From: Mytilus trossulus
Lineage: Eukaryota > Mollusca > Bivalvia > Mytilida > Mytilidae
Assembly (NCBI RefSeq): GCF_036588685.1
Contig: NC_086374.1
Location: forward strand, 24,916,886-24,980,885
DNA length: 64,000 nt
Direction of reading: 5' to 3'
In this document: positions 12,480 to 23,736 of the stretch, one piece after another
Position numbering within the stretch: the stretch's first letter is position 1
Layout: each line of letters opens with the position of its first letter
Made by a program: the position numbers and the translations under genes
The notes under the pieces: model-generated
Told to the model about the DNA's origin: nothing
Seen by the model: the letters and a program-made list of their open reading frames with translations, nothing else
Databases searched by the model: none

Positions 12480-12930
12480 ATTGTTGCAACTTCTTATTTT
12501 AACAATTCAGTATGTAGCCTTCAAGGACATTTGATTGAAATACGTTTCCAGTGGTCTGACTCACGCCGTCTAAAATATTCCCTTCTGGCTATGTCCTACC
12601 GTTGGGCCACTGCATATTTTTTTTTCATTTTTTTCAGCATTTTACAAAATTCATGGGTCATGGGTCGTATATGTACTGCCTTATAAATAAATTTTGGTCC
12701 GTTTCTTCTAGTATAGCAACTTTGTTGAACATATTCAGCTGGAACACAATGATCGTTTGAGAAAATAAACAGGAATCAACCAAACAACTTGATCGACCCT
12801 CTTTGGCAAAACAAAAATTCCTCTTGGTCAATACCAAGTATAACTATGACCATAACTGATATTATTAGTGTAATAAAGGATTCATATATTAAGGTATCTT
12901 ATTATATATATATATGTAGGACTTAAATCT
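12480..12930. other. block A sequence homologous to 45000-45210 plus a third exon-like copy
   Basis: 12500-12660 matches 45020-45210 (shared GACTCACGCCGTCT and ATTCCCTTCTGGCTATGTCC versus its variant). 12720-12900 is a degenerate third copy of the exon-like segment at 9867-10052 and 44424-44612, with stops in every matching frame. No gene is called. Confidence 0.45.
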
Positions 12931-13084
12931 ATGGTGGGATCGAAATATAGGGCAGATTCCTTATCTATGGCTACTATGACGTCATGCCATTCCAATTATA
13001 TGGAAGATTTTTTTAACCCTAATCTATGGCGGATTTGTGTTTGTGCAAACGTAGAATAAGGCAGTAAATATACGACCCATAACC

Positions 13085-13325
13085 CATAAACAAGTGGACT
13101 TCTCATTACTCGTTTTGATATAGATTAGAACGTTGGTTTTCCCGGTTGAATGGTTTTACACTAGTAATATTTAGGTCTCTTTATAGCTTGATGGTAACTG
13201 TGAGCCAAAGCTCTGTGGTGAAGGCCGTACCTTGACTTATAATGGTTTACTTTTATAAATTTTGACTTGATTGATGAAGAGTTGTTGCATTGGCCCTCAT
13301 ACCACATCTTCCTATATCTATGTAC
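13085..13325 (-). repeat. R1 repeat, minus strand
   Basis: Inverse of the copy at 19190-19520: GGTTTTCCCGGTTGAATGG, ACACTAGTAAT, GAAGGCCGTACCTTGAC, ending with ATACCACATCTTCCTATA. Confidence 0.75.
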
Positions 13326-13649
13326 GACAACGGGATCATGTTTATAAACATTCGTGAAATAAGCATTCCAACCAGAACATTTAAAAATGATGATTTTTTT
13401 AGAGCTTTATACAGAGTGATAGATTAAAATGATGCACCCGGTAAAAATAAAACTTTTTTTAATCTGTGCATGATACCTGTTAAGTCCGTTCATTAAACCA
13501 ACTAGTAAGTCCCTTATCAATCAAGAAGGCAGGTTTTTACCAAAAAAAATTAAAAAATGAACAGTTTGAATTTTAACATATTGTTATTTCATTGTTAATA
13601 CTTTTTGTTTACTTGATGACAATATGAATCAAACTTGTACCTGGTAATT

Positions 13650-13855
13650 TGATCTTTCTGCCGCATGTGGAGCAGGATCTGCTTACCCTTCCGGAGCACC
13701 TGAAATCACCCCTAGTTTTTGGTGGGGTTCGTGTTGTTTATTCTTTAGTTTTCTATGTTGTGTCTTTTTCATTTTTAGCCATGGCGTTGTCAGTTTGTTT
13801 TAGATTCATGAGTTTGACTGTCCCTTTGGTATCTTTCGTCCCTCTTTTAACTTAC
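13650..13855 (+). mobile_element. RT-1 element, 3' terminal fragment, plus strand
   Basis: Inverted copy of the 11919-12140 segment. It carries TGGAGCAGGATCTGCTTACC, GGTGGGGTTCGTGTTGTTTA, CATTTTTAGCCATGGCGTTG and TGTCCCTTTGGTATCTTTCG. The open frame seen across it is a by-product of the repeat. Confidence 0.7.
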
Positions 13856-13892
13856 CCCCCTCCTTTTATGAACTTGGCCAGCCGTAAAATAT

Positions 13893-14600
13893 CTATTTTA
13901 AATCCTTTTATAAACCGTCCGGTACTAAAAACAGCGGTGTCCTTATTCAGCACATTTTGTTCCTCTTTCGGATTAAAGGTCAAATCTTTCTTTACACAAT
14001 CCGCAAATTGGGAAATACCTTTATTTGGAAGAAATATATTGGTTCCGCCATCGTAATCAGCTGTGACGTTGTAATATTGACGGTTGTAACGTCACATTTG
14101 CCATAGATTAGGAATCTGCCACAGATTTGGAACCCGCCATAGATTTGAGTCCTACATATATATTAAATCCTTGGTGCAATAATCACAGATGATATTGTTG
14201 ATTACTCGAAAATCATCTTAGTATTTTTTAAGATCTGTGTATAAAAAATGTGATAATCAATGTACAATAATTAAACGAAAAACCAATATGTAACACAGAA
14301 ACAAACGACAACCACCTAATTACAGGCTCCGGATTTGGGACAGTCACATACAAGCAGAATGTGTTCGACGTTAAACATGTAAGTATGTCTGGATATGGTT
14401 TTGCAGTGCAATTTCGTCATTAGATATTTTGGCATATATTCTCCGAAGTACTGAAAGACAGTTACAAAAACCAGGAGTAAACAAAGACTCGTAAAACCAA
14501 AAGAAATTTACATCAACTATTATAAATAATAAATAAGAAATAACAAGAAATCCACTAAAACCGGGAGTGAAATCAGGTGCTGCGGAAGGGTAAGCATTTC
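13893..14600. repeat. 708-bp direct repeat, copy 1
   Basis: Matches 14862-15569 at a constant offset of 969 bases. Both end anchors (CTATTTTAAATCC at the left, TAAGCATTTC at the right) give the same offset, so there is no net length change. Only scattered substitutions were noticed. Contains part of an R1-like repeat (AACAAACGACAACCACC) and GTAACGTCACATTTGCC. Confidence 0.9.
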
Positions 14601-14609
14601 GAACATCTA

Positions 14610-14861
14610 TATATGTGAGGGGGGGATGATGTACTGCAATACTAAATTGATAAAGGGTGCTGCTGTTTTGTAACCTCATTCTGTTTTAGTTTTTTGAAAT
14701 ATAGAAGTGTCCCCTCCTCCATACTTGAAACATCAGTACTGTATTGGAAATACACCGATATTTCTATGTTGTGTCATGTGTACTATTGTTTTTCTGTTTG
14801 TCTTTTTTCATTTTTAGCCATGGCGTTGTCAGTTTGTATTATATTTATGAGTTTGACTGTC
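14610..14861. repeat. spacer between the 708-bp repeats
   Basis: 14610-14763 repeats 11210-11372. 14763-14861 repeats the RT-1 3' tail of 13751-13830 (TAGCCATGGCGTTGTCAGTT). The spacer is therefore itself assembled from nearby sequence. Confidence 0.75.
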
Positions 14862-15569
14862 CTATTTTAAATCCTTTTATAAACCGTCCGGTACTAAAAA
14901 CAGCGGTGTCCTTATTCAGCACATTTTGTTCCTCTTTCGGATTAAAGGTCAAATCTTTCTTTACACAATCCGCAAATTGGGAAATATCTTCATCTGGAAG
15001 AAATATATTGGTTCCGCCATCGTAATCAGCTGTAACGATGTAATATTGACGGTTGTAACGTCACATTTGCCATAGATTAGGAATCTGCCACAGATTTGAA
15101 AACCGCCATAGATTTGAGTCCTACATATATATTAAATCCATGGTGCAATAATCACAGATAATATTGTTGATTACTCGAAAATCAACTTAGTATTTTTTAA
15201 GGTCTGTGTATAAAAAATGTGATAATCAATGTACAATAATTAAACGAAAAACCAATATGTAACACAGAAACAAACGACAACCACCTAATTACAGGCTCCG
15301 GATTTGGGACAGTCACATACAAGCAGAATGTGTTCGAGGTTAAACATGTAAGCATGGGTGGATATGGTTTTGCAGTGCAATTTCGTCATTAGATATTTTG
15401 GCATATATTCTCCGAAGTACTGAAAGACAGTTACAAAAACCAGGAGTAAACAAAGACTCGTAAAACCAAAAGAAATTAACATCAACTGTTATAAATAATA
15501 AATAAGAAATAACAAGAAATCCACTAAAACCGGGAGTGAAATCAGGTGCTGCGGAAGGGTAAGCATTTC
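14862..15569. repeat. 708-bp direct repeat, copy 2
   Basis: Partner of 13893-14600. It runs on without a break into an RT-1 element tail on the minus strand at 15540-15960. Confidence 0.9.
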
Positions 15570-15960
15570 CTGCACCGTATACGGCACCCGTCGTGTTATT
15601 TCTTTATTCAGTCCGGTAATGATGGAATATTACAATGACTGAAGAAGACCATCGAATATCATTTCAGACACACTTTTGTAATAATTTCCAATCAGATCAT
15701 GATGACGACCGTAAAATTTCTAGAGTGATGACCTTAATTTGATTGATTCATAGCCATGTCTTAGCAACTTTTGAGAGATCAAAATTCCTCGTTCAACAAA
15801 ATCAACGTACTTTGAGCTAGCTCTTGAGTAACGTATCAATTGAGACACATAGACTCCATATGCTGCTGCCGCAGCGATGTTGCTACACAGAAATGGAAAG
15901 TTGACTATTGAAAAATTTAAATCATCGCGTTTGCCATAATTCTTTATATTCAACCTACCA
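15540..15960 (-). mobile_element. RT-1 element, C-terminal reverse-transcriptase fragment
   Basis: The minus-strand frame at 15720-15953 reads KRDDLNFSIVNFPFLCSNI, then AYGVYVSQLIRYSRA, and a KLLRHGYE-type segment. This resembles the C-terminal part of reverse transcriptases common in bivalve genomes. It is the best-preserved copy in the window but is only about 77 codons. Downstream lies the element tail (GGCACCCGTCGTG near 15586-15598). Confidence 0.65.
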
Positions 15961-17119
15961 TCAATAGTTATTTCGAGAAAAAGGTCTAAATAGGAATCAG
16001 ATTTATCTGTGTCTGAGTATCTTTAATTTCAAGTTCATTGGATATATTATTATGAAATATGTCATTTGTTGTTACTCCCCCTTCCCCTAAAAAAATAGGC
16101 GAATAAAGATTAATTAACTTAATCTTTGAAATGAATGTCAAAAAGTTAAAATAAAGATTAATAGGTTAAAAAAATAAGATTAGATAATTATGTGGTGTTA
16201 AACCATTAAGAAAATAAGGAAAATTAAACATGCCAAAGAAGTTTGTTTGGTAACACCTTAAAATACAAGTCTCGTCAGAGATTAGAAAAGACTTGTCAGT
16301 TACTTATGGACAAGAAAATACACTATTTAGCCCTTGAGTATGATATTGAAAAGTTCACGAGATGTCTTATAAAGTATATTACAAGGTGCACAGAATGGTC
16401 AACCCAATAAAATTCTAAACCAATAGCCTGTTCATCGGTACTGGCATTAAATTCCGAATATTATTTTTATGAAATTTGTGTCATAACATTGTATGAAAAG
16501 TAGTTTAAAGTAGGAATAGTTTCTCTGCCGATCATAATTTTAATTACCTGTCAGGGGTTGCCTTTACCTTTGGTTAGTTTTATGGTGTTTTGAATATTTT
16601 TGTACCTAAACATCACCATAAAGGTCAGGAATATGACAGGTGTTGTCTATTCGTTTGATGTGTTTTATAATTTTTTGCCATTTGATTAGGGGCTTTCCGT
16701 TTTGAATTCTCCTAGGAGTTCAGTATTTGGTTATTTTACTTTTTGCATAAAAGTTGGTACCATTAATTTTATTTCACATTCCATGAAGTATTAAGAAGGG
16801 AAAATAAAAAAATCAAAACGGAAAATCCTTAATGGCAAATCAATAAAACAAAGGAACAAAGTGGGTTTTACTATTCTTTAACGCCTTTCCTCTTGATAAA
16901 TACAACTTTGAATATTTTCATTTGCTCTTAAGATTGATAATTGAATAGAAATGTTCATGTATTTCTTCATCCTCAAACTACTTCCCTGTGTATTGTTATG
17001 CTTTTGAAAACCTCCCATGGTCGAACTTTCTTACGATACTGATAGAGAATGAAGATGTTTATCTCTTTCATATTCATTTGATAAAATTTACTGTTTGCAA
17101 TAGCATGAATTGTTCTAAA
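15961..17119. other. block A non-coding sequence
   Basis: 16250-16480 is homologous to 45270-45410 in block B (TTTGGTAACACCTTAAAATA versus its variant). 16560-16870 carries a minus-strand repeat also present at 32520-32680, 39735-39865 and 45730-45990 (TTTGATGTG and GGGGCTTTCCGTTTTGAAT). No gene seen. Confidence 0.45.
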
Positions 17120-17830
17120 TAATAAGGATGTTCTTATCCCAAGCATAAAAACAACGCCGTATTTGGCACAACTTTTTTCAACTTTTGATCTTCAGTGCTG
17201 TACAACTTTGTACTTTTTTCACTTTCGATCTTTTATATCTGGACGTCACTGGTGAGTCTTTTGTGGACGAGGCGCGTTTTTGGCGTATTGAATTTTAAAC
17301 CTGATGCTTTTTGTTATCTATTAATCATGTGTTTCTTTGTCTAATATGTTCTCCTATTCATTTGTATTGTAATCCTGTAATAATATGTTGTCATTTCATT
17401 GTTATATTTAACTTTGCCATTGAAGTGCGAGGTTTGTCATGCCACAAAACCAGGTTCAGCCTACCATTTTTATTCCCCTTTAAAAATGTCCTGTACCAAG
17501 TCAGGAAAATGGCCATTGTTATATTATTGTTCGTTTCTGTGTGTGTTGCTTTTTAACTTTGTGTCGTTTGTTTTCTCTTATTTTTTAGATATTAAGATAA
17601 GACGTGGCACGGTACTTGTCTATCTCAAATTCATGTATTTGTTAAATTTGTTATTCTGGTGGTATTTTGTCTGATGTTTGGTCCGTTTCTGTGTATGTTG
17701 CGTTTCGGTGTTGTGTCGTTGTTCTCCTCTTATATTTAATGCGTTTCCCTGCGTTTTAATTTGTTACCCCGATTTTGTTTTTTGTCCATGGATTTATGAG
17801 TTTTGAACAGCGGTATACTACTATTGCCTT
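17120..17830 (-). repeat. composite R3-R2 repeat, minus strand
   Basis: R2 in plus orientation (17125-17305, GACGAGGCGCGTTTTTGGCG) is followed by R3 in minus orientation (17400-17830, with ATGCCACAAAACCAGGTTCA and CGTTTCCCTGCGTTTTAA). The copies at 31695-32290 and 40560-41130 have the same junction in the opposite orientation. The three together indicate one composite element rather than chance neighbours. Confidence 0.7.
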
Positions 17831-17834
17831 TATT

Positions 17835-18340
17835 TTTCTTGATGAACCAGGGGGAAACATTTGATGAATCAAAAATGGGTGATGGAAGATGCATTAAATC
17901 CACAAAAATAAATACTTCACCATGAAGAGGAGTTTTGAAGTAAAAAAAGAAATTCAAACGTTTGAATTCAAGTGGTTAGTGTAGTGAACCTGCATAAGAC
18001 AACTACACACAATATGATGTCTAGAAAGACATGGTATCCTTTTATTATGTTCTTCGTCTTTAAACTCATAAGGAAGAAATCGTGTCTATTGACCTAGAAG
18101 GAATTTGATTCTCATCCAACATACTAGGCTTATAATTTTGAAAGCAATACCCATGTTGCGTCTACAAAAGACTCGTCAGTGGTGCTCGAATAAAATAATT
18201 CAATTGGTAAGATAAAGTTAACTGATGCAGTGAAAATGAAAATTTACCTAGGAGATTACCTGCCATTAAATAAAAGACCACTGGTTCAAAGAAAGGTTAT
18301 TGATAAGATAATAGAAGAAATGTTTGAGGCTTACAACAGT
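17835..18340. other. right end of block A homology
   Basis: Clear alignment to 46370-46860: GAAACATTTGATG, CCACAAAAATAAATA, GTGTAGTGAACCTGCAT, AACTGATGCAGTGAAA and ACCTGCCATTAAATA occur in the same order. No open frame is conserved. Confidence 0.65.
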
Positions 18341-18394
18341 TTAATATTATGACTCACATAATTGATATTTGTATACTATCTGTCCACCGTTTAT

Positions 18395-18710
18395 GATAAC
18401 AGTTGTCGCTTAACCTGGTAGCTTTGAAAACGATTTACATCACTGGGTCAATCCCACTACTGGTGGACGTTTCGTCAACGAAAGGGGTGTTGACATGTAT
18501 ATAAACTCTTCTATAATTTTACTGTTTGCAAAAGTATGAGCAATTCCAAATACTAAGTATTTTCAATTTTGGGTCCTCAATACTCAACTTTATACTTGTT
18601 AGGCCCTAACTATTTTTATCTGAGCGTCAATGATAAGTCTCATGTAGACAAATCGCGACTGTTGCGTATCAAAGTATATACCAAGTACCTTTGATAACTG
18701 TTTAGGCACA
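18395..18710 (+). repeat. R2 repeat, diverged but long copy
   Basis: Includes an extra 5' part (CCCACTACTGGTGGACGTTT) before the common body and ends with a damaged AAATCGCGACTGTTGCGT in place of the usual CGCGCGTCTGGCGTAC. Confidence 0.65.
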
Positions 18711-19189
18711 TTGTTTTGTATTTTTTGTAATTCATAATGTGTCGATATTTTTTCCCTTTTGCTCCTTCATATATCTTTTAAACACTTTTGTCCTTATCCA
18801 AATGCGGAGTACTTAGAATATCTTTTTCATTTTATTTTGGAAAATTGATTGGTTTAGCATTTCCTTGAACTCATCATTTCTTACGACATTCACTTATGAA
18901 AAAAGATTATCTGTAAATAGTAAAAGAGCCCCATTCTTAGCATTGCTATTACCACTGTACCGATAACTCTGGTGTTGGACTGTATATCCCAGAGTGTTCC
19001 GGTCCAGTATAGCAAGTACTAAAGGTATATGCGGATAATGTTTTATCTAAATATGCTAGCTAGATGTTACCAAATTTCGAAATCATTTTAGTTCAGGGTT
19101 TTATCTCCATAGCACAAAGCTTCGTTTCCTTGTAAGTTTTTTGTTTAACCTTTAACCGTTTTTTTTATATTTTTTTCAATCCTTTAATA

Positions 19190-19520
19190 GATAAAGGAAG
19201 ATGTGGTGTGAGTGCCAATGAGACAACTCTCCATCCAAATAACAATTTAAAAAGTAAACCATTATAGGTTAAAGTACGGCCTTCAACACGGAGCCTTGGC
19301 TCACACCGAACAACAAGCTATAAAGGGCCCCAAAATTACTAGTGTAAAACCATTCAAACTGGAAAACCAACGGTCTAATGTATATAAACAAAACGAGAAA
19401 CGAGAAACACGTATATATTACATAAACAAACGACAACTACTGTACATCAGATTCCTGACTTAGGACAGGTGCAAACATTTGCAGCGCGATTAAACGTTTT
19501 AATGGATCCAAACCTTCTCC
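19190..19520 (+). repeat. R1 repeat, longest copy
   Basis: Runs from GGAAGATGTGGTGTGAGTGC through GGCCTTCAACACGGAGCC, CAAGCTATAAAGGGCCCC and AACCATTCAAACTGGAAAAC to the AACAAACGACAACTAC region. Confidence 0.8.
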
Positions 19521-20746
19521 TTTTTTCTGAAACAATAGCATAACATCACAAGATAGAAAAACACACGATAAAATATCAATTGGCAGACTTAATTTAATGT
19601 TTGTATTAGATCTTAACTTTCAAAAAGTTTGGTTTCAAGCATCACCGAAGTCAGCATTGTCGAAAAACGTTTTGGGACAGTTAAATTTGTGCGGCTACAA
19701 AGGGGATTATGGTATATTGTCACAGTTCAGAAGACAATTTTTAATATATGTTTATTTCATTATGATGTTAATCCACATATGTTATCCATTTTTGTTTTGC
19801 TGTATTACAGAAAGCAGATTTCATACATTTGAATCGATTATCATAACCTGTAGTAAATATTCTGACAAAAGAAAGCCTATTTTGGCCGTTACCTTTATAT
19901 GTAAAGAAAAAAAGTAATATAAAATGTTATCAAACTCCAAGGAAAATTCAACAGGAAAGTCCATTATTAAATGTTTCGGCTGTCCATCACATAAAAAGTA
20001 CCTGAATATTTCATTCACCTTTCTATATAGCCTATCTTAATATGTTTTGACTGATATTTCAGTATTCTTGTATGTGTTGGATGTCCGTCGTATACATATA
20101 AAAAGGAAGATGTGATATGATTACCAACTATTCACAACAGACAATATGTCAGCTAAAGGTAAAAAATTATCAACTATAAGTCACCGTACGGCTTTTAACA
20201 ATGTAAAAGCGCATACCCCTTAGTCAGCTATAAAATGCCATAGCATTAATATTACCACTGTTGAAAGATGTATATCCCGGATTGTTTCGTCAACCCAGTA
20301 TAGCAATTACTAAAGGTATATGCGGATAATGCTTTATCTAAAAATGCTAGCTAGCTGTTACCAAATTTTGAAAACATTTTTAATTCAGGATTGAATCTCC
20401 ATTTAATTCTCATGAATATGGCACTTGGTAAACCAAATAAATCATTCTAAAATTTTGACATGTGAACTGAAATCTAAAAAAATTTAAACTGAGATTTTCC
20501 AGACACAATATCGATATTTAAAAATTTAAAATACTGAGTTTTAAAATGTCGAAATTTTTACTTTTAAGAAAGTTCAGGGATAATTTAGTTTTTCTTTGTT
20601 TTTAAAACGCTTCCTTAGTTGTATCTTTTCGATTTTAATTGCACTCCCCTCTCTATTTTTTTTGTTTATTATATTGAAGACAAAACTCTCAGAAATTTAA
20701 ACATTAAAGTTTATTTAAACAAATACGATTCGGGATAAAAAAAAAA
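19521..20746. other. non-coding interval with short frames
   Basis: Frames at 19597-19917 (plus) and 19821-20018 (minus) overlap on opposite strands and show no splice support or family. 20265-20400 repeats 18960-19110 (shared ATGCGGATAATGTTTTATCT-type segment). The start of an R1-like copy is seen near 20105. Confidence 0.35.
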
Positions 20747-20943
20747 TCAAAACAGAGCAGTATATGGCATATGCCACGTGATCCTTACTTCATATCTTTT
20801 CATGCTACATTTTTTATCTTGAAAATACGGCAGCCACATATTTCGTCTTTTACTGAAAGGGATTGATCTGAAATAGTCCGAATCAAATCGCATCTTGTCA
20901 TTATTATTCTTCTCAAACGACGTAAAGGTAAGTATGGATAGTA
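20747..20943 (-). CDS. possible terminal cytoplasmic exon of gene B (weak)
   Basis: After an acceptor-like TTGTATAG, 64 codons are open to a TGA at 20747-20749. The acceptor leaves phase 1, which matches the phase-1 donor of the transmembrane exon at 23614-23736. The encoded tail is basic and aromatic (RSIPFSKRRNMWLPYFQ). Against this, the plus strand has a strong donor consensus AAAGGTAAGT at about 20934-20943, so the region could instead be an exon of a plus-strand transcript. Phase agreement alone has a one-in-three chance, so this is a suggestion only. Confidence 0.22.
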
Positions 20944-21889
20944 CTATACAACATGAAAACGAATTGCATTTGGTAAATAATCTTTCATTTGTAATTACAA
21001 AAAAACTACATCAGACTTCTATTATCTGCAATCTATCGATACATAGTTTTGTTCACGAAGATTAACGATTGTACATTTTTTGTGCTGATCAAAGTTGGTT
21101 CAAATTGTTTGAAATGATTCTTCGCTTATTAATGATTGTCGATTATTTTGCGTTTCTTCGTCTTCTTCCTGTTCTGGATCTGAAATATACAGTTATTATC
21201 ATTAAATTTTGCAGAGCGTATGAAGATAACAAAGCTACCAAACTGAACATAAAGGACATATCTTAACATTTGCTGAAATATATCAATTTCCGCATAGAGT
21301 TAAAAACCCAACGTAATAAGCATGTAAAAAATATATCAAAAAAAGCTTTAAAATCCGATGCTCTAAGATATTTAAAATTCATATAATGAATTTTTTATAT
21401 ATCATAAAAAAAGGTTTTTTTTAGGTAAGAGCTCCGCGAATTTTTTCAGTCATATCAAATATTTGTTAAATTTAACCAAAACATTATCAATAACATATTT
21501 AAAGCATAAAACCATTTGGCACCATGAAACTTATTAGTGATACTTTTTCCGTTAAGAATTTCAGTAACTGAATGAAATTTTACACTTCAAGAATATATTA
21601 ATCAATTCATATCTGACAAGAAAAATTTAAATGTATCTAAGAACCTAATGGTATACAAAATATTAAATGCACTCGGTGAGGTGATCTATTGAAATATAGA
21701 TATTTACCTCCAATATAAACATTCAAAAACGAAATGATTGTTTTTAACTGTAAAATATTCATACTTTGTTTATACAATTTAAATAATGATTACAAAGAAA
21801 TATTTATAAATTATAAACATTGTTCATATTTTCGATTTATTATTTTGCTGCTATTTGTATTGACAAAGATCGACATATAATGTGACAAC
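20944..21889. other. AT-rich non-coding interval
   Basis: Nothing supportable seen. The frame at 21069-21266 has no splice context. Confidence 0.4.
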
Positions 21890-22205
21890 CACTCGGTGGC
21901 TGCTACTGCTGTTTGCGTTTTAATCACCAGCCTAGTAGTCAGCGCTTTTTCTGTGCTGACATCAATTATAGTTGATATGATCATATTTATAGATTAACTG
22001 TTTTCAAAACGTTTGATTTTTTTGAAATTTTAAGACTTTTCTTCCTCAGGAATAGATTGCCTTAGTTTTATTTTGCAAAACTTTTTTGGTCCTCATTGCA
22101 CTGCAACTTCGTACTTTATTTGGCCTTTTTAACTTTTATTGATTCGAGCGTCACTGATGTGTCTTTTGTAGACGAAACGCGCGTCTGTAGTTAATTCAAA
22201 ATTAA
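21890..22205 (+). repeat. R2 repeat
   Basis: AATCACCAGCCTAGTAGTCA, then GAGCGTCACTGATGTGTC, then GACGAAACGCGCGTCTG. The end is altered compared with the copy at 5895-6205. Confidence 0.75.
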
Positions 22206-22403
22206 ATGTTGGTATATATATTATTTACTGTTAAAGTCTTGTTGGTCGCTTTAGAACTACCAGAATGAATCATCGACTACAATACATATTTTAAGACATA
22301 TAGTCATAATGTAAATATCATTATACTTAAATATGCTTTGTCTTGCCGAACTGACTTTAATTAAAGTTAATACTAACTATGAACACTACCCTTTCCTAGA
22401 TTA

Positions 22404-22425
22404 TGATATATATATATATATATCT
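22404..22425. repeat. AT dinucleotide microsatellite
   Basis: An uninterrupted run of alternating AT of about 20 bases. Confidence 0.8.
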
Positions 22426-22439
22426 TTAATGGGAAGCTT

Positions 22440-23410
22440 GGTACTTTAAAAGAGATGATTTTTCATTCCCTATTGTTAATTTTCCATTTTAAGATGGTGA
22501 CGTTCCCTTGTCACCATCTTATGGTGTTTATATATTTCAACGTCTGCGATTCGCCCCACTATGTAACAATGCATTTGATTTCAACGAAAGAAATTTCTGT
22601 ATAACTGAAAAATTATTACACTGGGGTTTTCGATAGTTCAAACTTGTTAACACTTGTTAACACATTTACTTAATGCAACCGTCAGTGCAAGGGCATTCTA
22701 TCGTAAATATAAATCAGCTTGCAGACATCTTAAACGTTCAGGTATTTCCCATTCACTATTTTATGGTAATATTCTTTACAAAACAAAACATGTCGGCATT
22801 CCATTGAAAAACTAACCAAATTCTTTAAACATACTTATCGGAAAGGATAAAGTAACGATATCATTGTCAGGTCATTAAGACTTGGATATTTTGGCATTTC
22901 TATTGATGCACTCATATGGTCTTTGCATCGGAAATGAACACATTTTTTTCTTAAAACCAGTTTTTGCCATGATACATGTTATCCTCTCCTAATTCATTTT
23001 ATGAAATTATTAACGGGAGGGATTTTACTCAATGTTTATATGATATGTTCAATCAGTATAGTTGAGATGGCATGTCTGTAACTGCTAGTAGTCCTTGGAT
23101 AATTTATGATTATTATAAAACATGTTTAACCCTGCAACATTATTTCGCATGTCCTGAGTCAGGAGCCTCTGGCCTTTGTAAGTCTTGTATGTTGTAAAGT
23201 TAACTTCATTGATATGTTTTGGAATTTAGTATGCATTACATTTTCACTGAACTAATACACGAATTTATGTAGGGGCCAGCTGAGACCACCTTCTGGTTCG
23301 GGGTTTTCCCGCTGCGTTGAAGACACGTTTAAGCCTTCGGCTGTCGTTTTTTCATTATGGTCAGGTTATTATCTCTTTGACATATTCCCCATTTCCATTC
23401 TCAATTTAAT
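22440..23410 (+). mobile_element. decayed reverse-transcriptase element RT-2, 3' end
   Basis: Plus-strand frames, broken by frameshifts, recall a conserved RT tail: a DGDVPLSPSYGVY-like segment degraded at 22490-22530, then FDFNERNFC-like and LLHWGFR-like reading at 22575-22640, then STVKARAFYRKYKSACRHL-type at about 22665-22730. The non-coding tail follows: CAGGAGCCTCTGGCCTTTGT at 23159-23178 and GGGGCCAGCTGAGACC, TTCGGCTGTCGTTTTTTCAT and CTCTTTGACATATTCCCCAT up to 23410. The peptide assignments are read by eye through damage and are approximate. Confidence 0.6.
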
Positions 23411-23613
23411 TATTTTGGTTTTGAGGCTACACTTGCATCTTTTACAAAACAAAGTTATTTGTTTTTTGATGCGTAAATATAGTCATCGTTCAATAATGTT
23501 TCGACGTTTTGTATGTGTTTCTATAGGTTTGTTTACTCTTAAGGTTAATTTCATTCAAATTAGAGGTTTATGTCTGCTCCTTCTAACTGCTAACAGTAAA
23601 TAATTATACTCAC

Positions 23614-23736
23614 CATTATTAACTGTAACAGTTTCGTTTTTTGGAGTTTGCATTTTTCTTCTAACAACAAGCAGAATAATAGGTATAAGTAAGCTTGTTA
23701 CAACACCTCCAATGATAGCAATGATACTATTCACAT
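23614..23736 (-). CDS. transmembrane-domain exon, probably exon 4 of gene B
   Basis: An exon with acceptor TACTTCTTAG and donor GTGAGT, phase 1 at both ends, giving 40 complete codons. It encodes a short extracellular stub VNS, a hydrophobic span IIAIIGGVVTSLLIPIILLVV, a stop-transfer RRK and the start of a cytosolic tail (MQTPKNETVTVNN). This is the classic arrangement of a single-pass type I membrane protein. The upstream gene B exon 3 can end in phase 1 at CTAG before GTATTT (35049). Joined, the split codon is GAT (Asp), giving KLD-VNS. The intron would be about 11.3 kb and contains many repeats. The exon itself looks real; the link to gene B is an inference. Confidence 0.55.

Larger units (their letters stand above)
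3580..18340. repeat. segmental duplication, block A
   Basis: Collinear, same-orientation homology to block B at about 36680-46860. Anchors seen in both, in order: 3600-3630 with 36700-36735; gene A exon 2 with gene B exon 2; exon 1 with exon 1; 6555-6630 with 41350-41430; 7790-8030 with 42460-42690; 8970-9055 with 44240-44330; 9890-10380 with 44470-44880; 12500-12660 with 45020-45210; 16250-16480 with 45270-45410; 17840-18110 with 46370-46640. Unshared stretches in block A are mostly recognisable repeats inserted afterwards. Confidence 0.8.

Noticed and set aside
13649..14056. 135-codon plus-strand frame
   Set aside because: It joins the RT-1 element tail with the 708-bp repeat; its second half recurs in the 14744-15025 frame only because that DNA is duplicated.
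19821..20018. 65-codon minus-strand frame near a possible splice acceptor
   Set aside because: A short exon could be drawn, but it gives a stop in the phase needed for gene B, and a plus-strand frame overlaps it.
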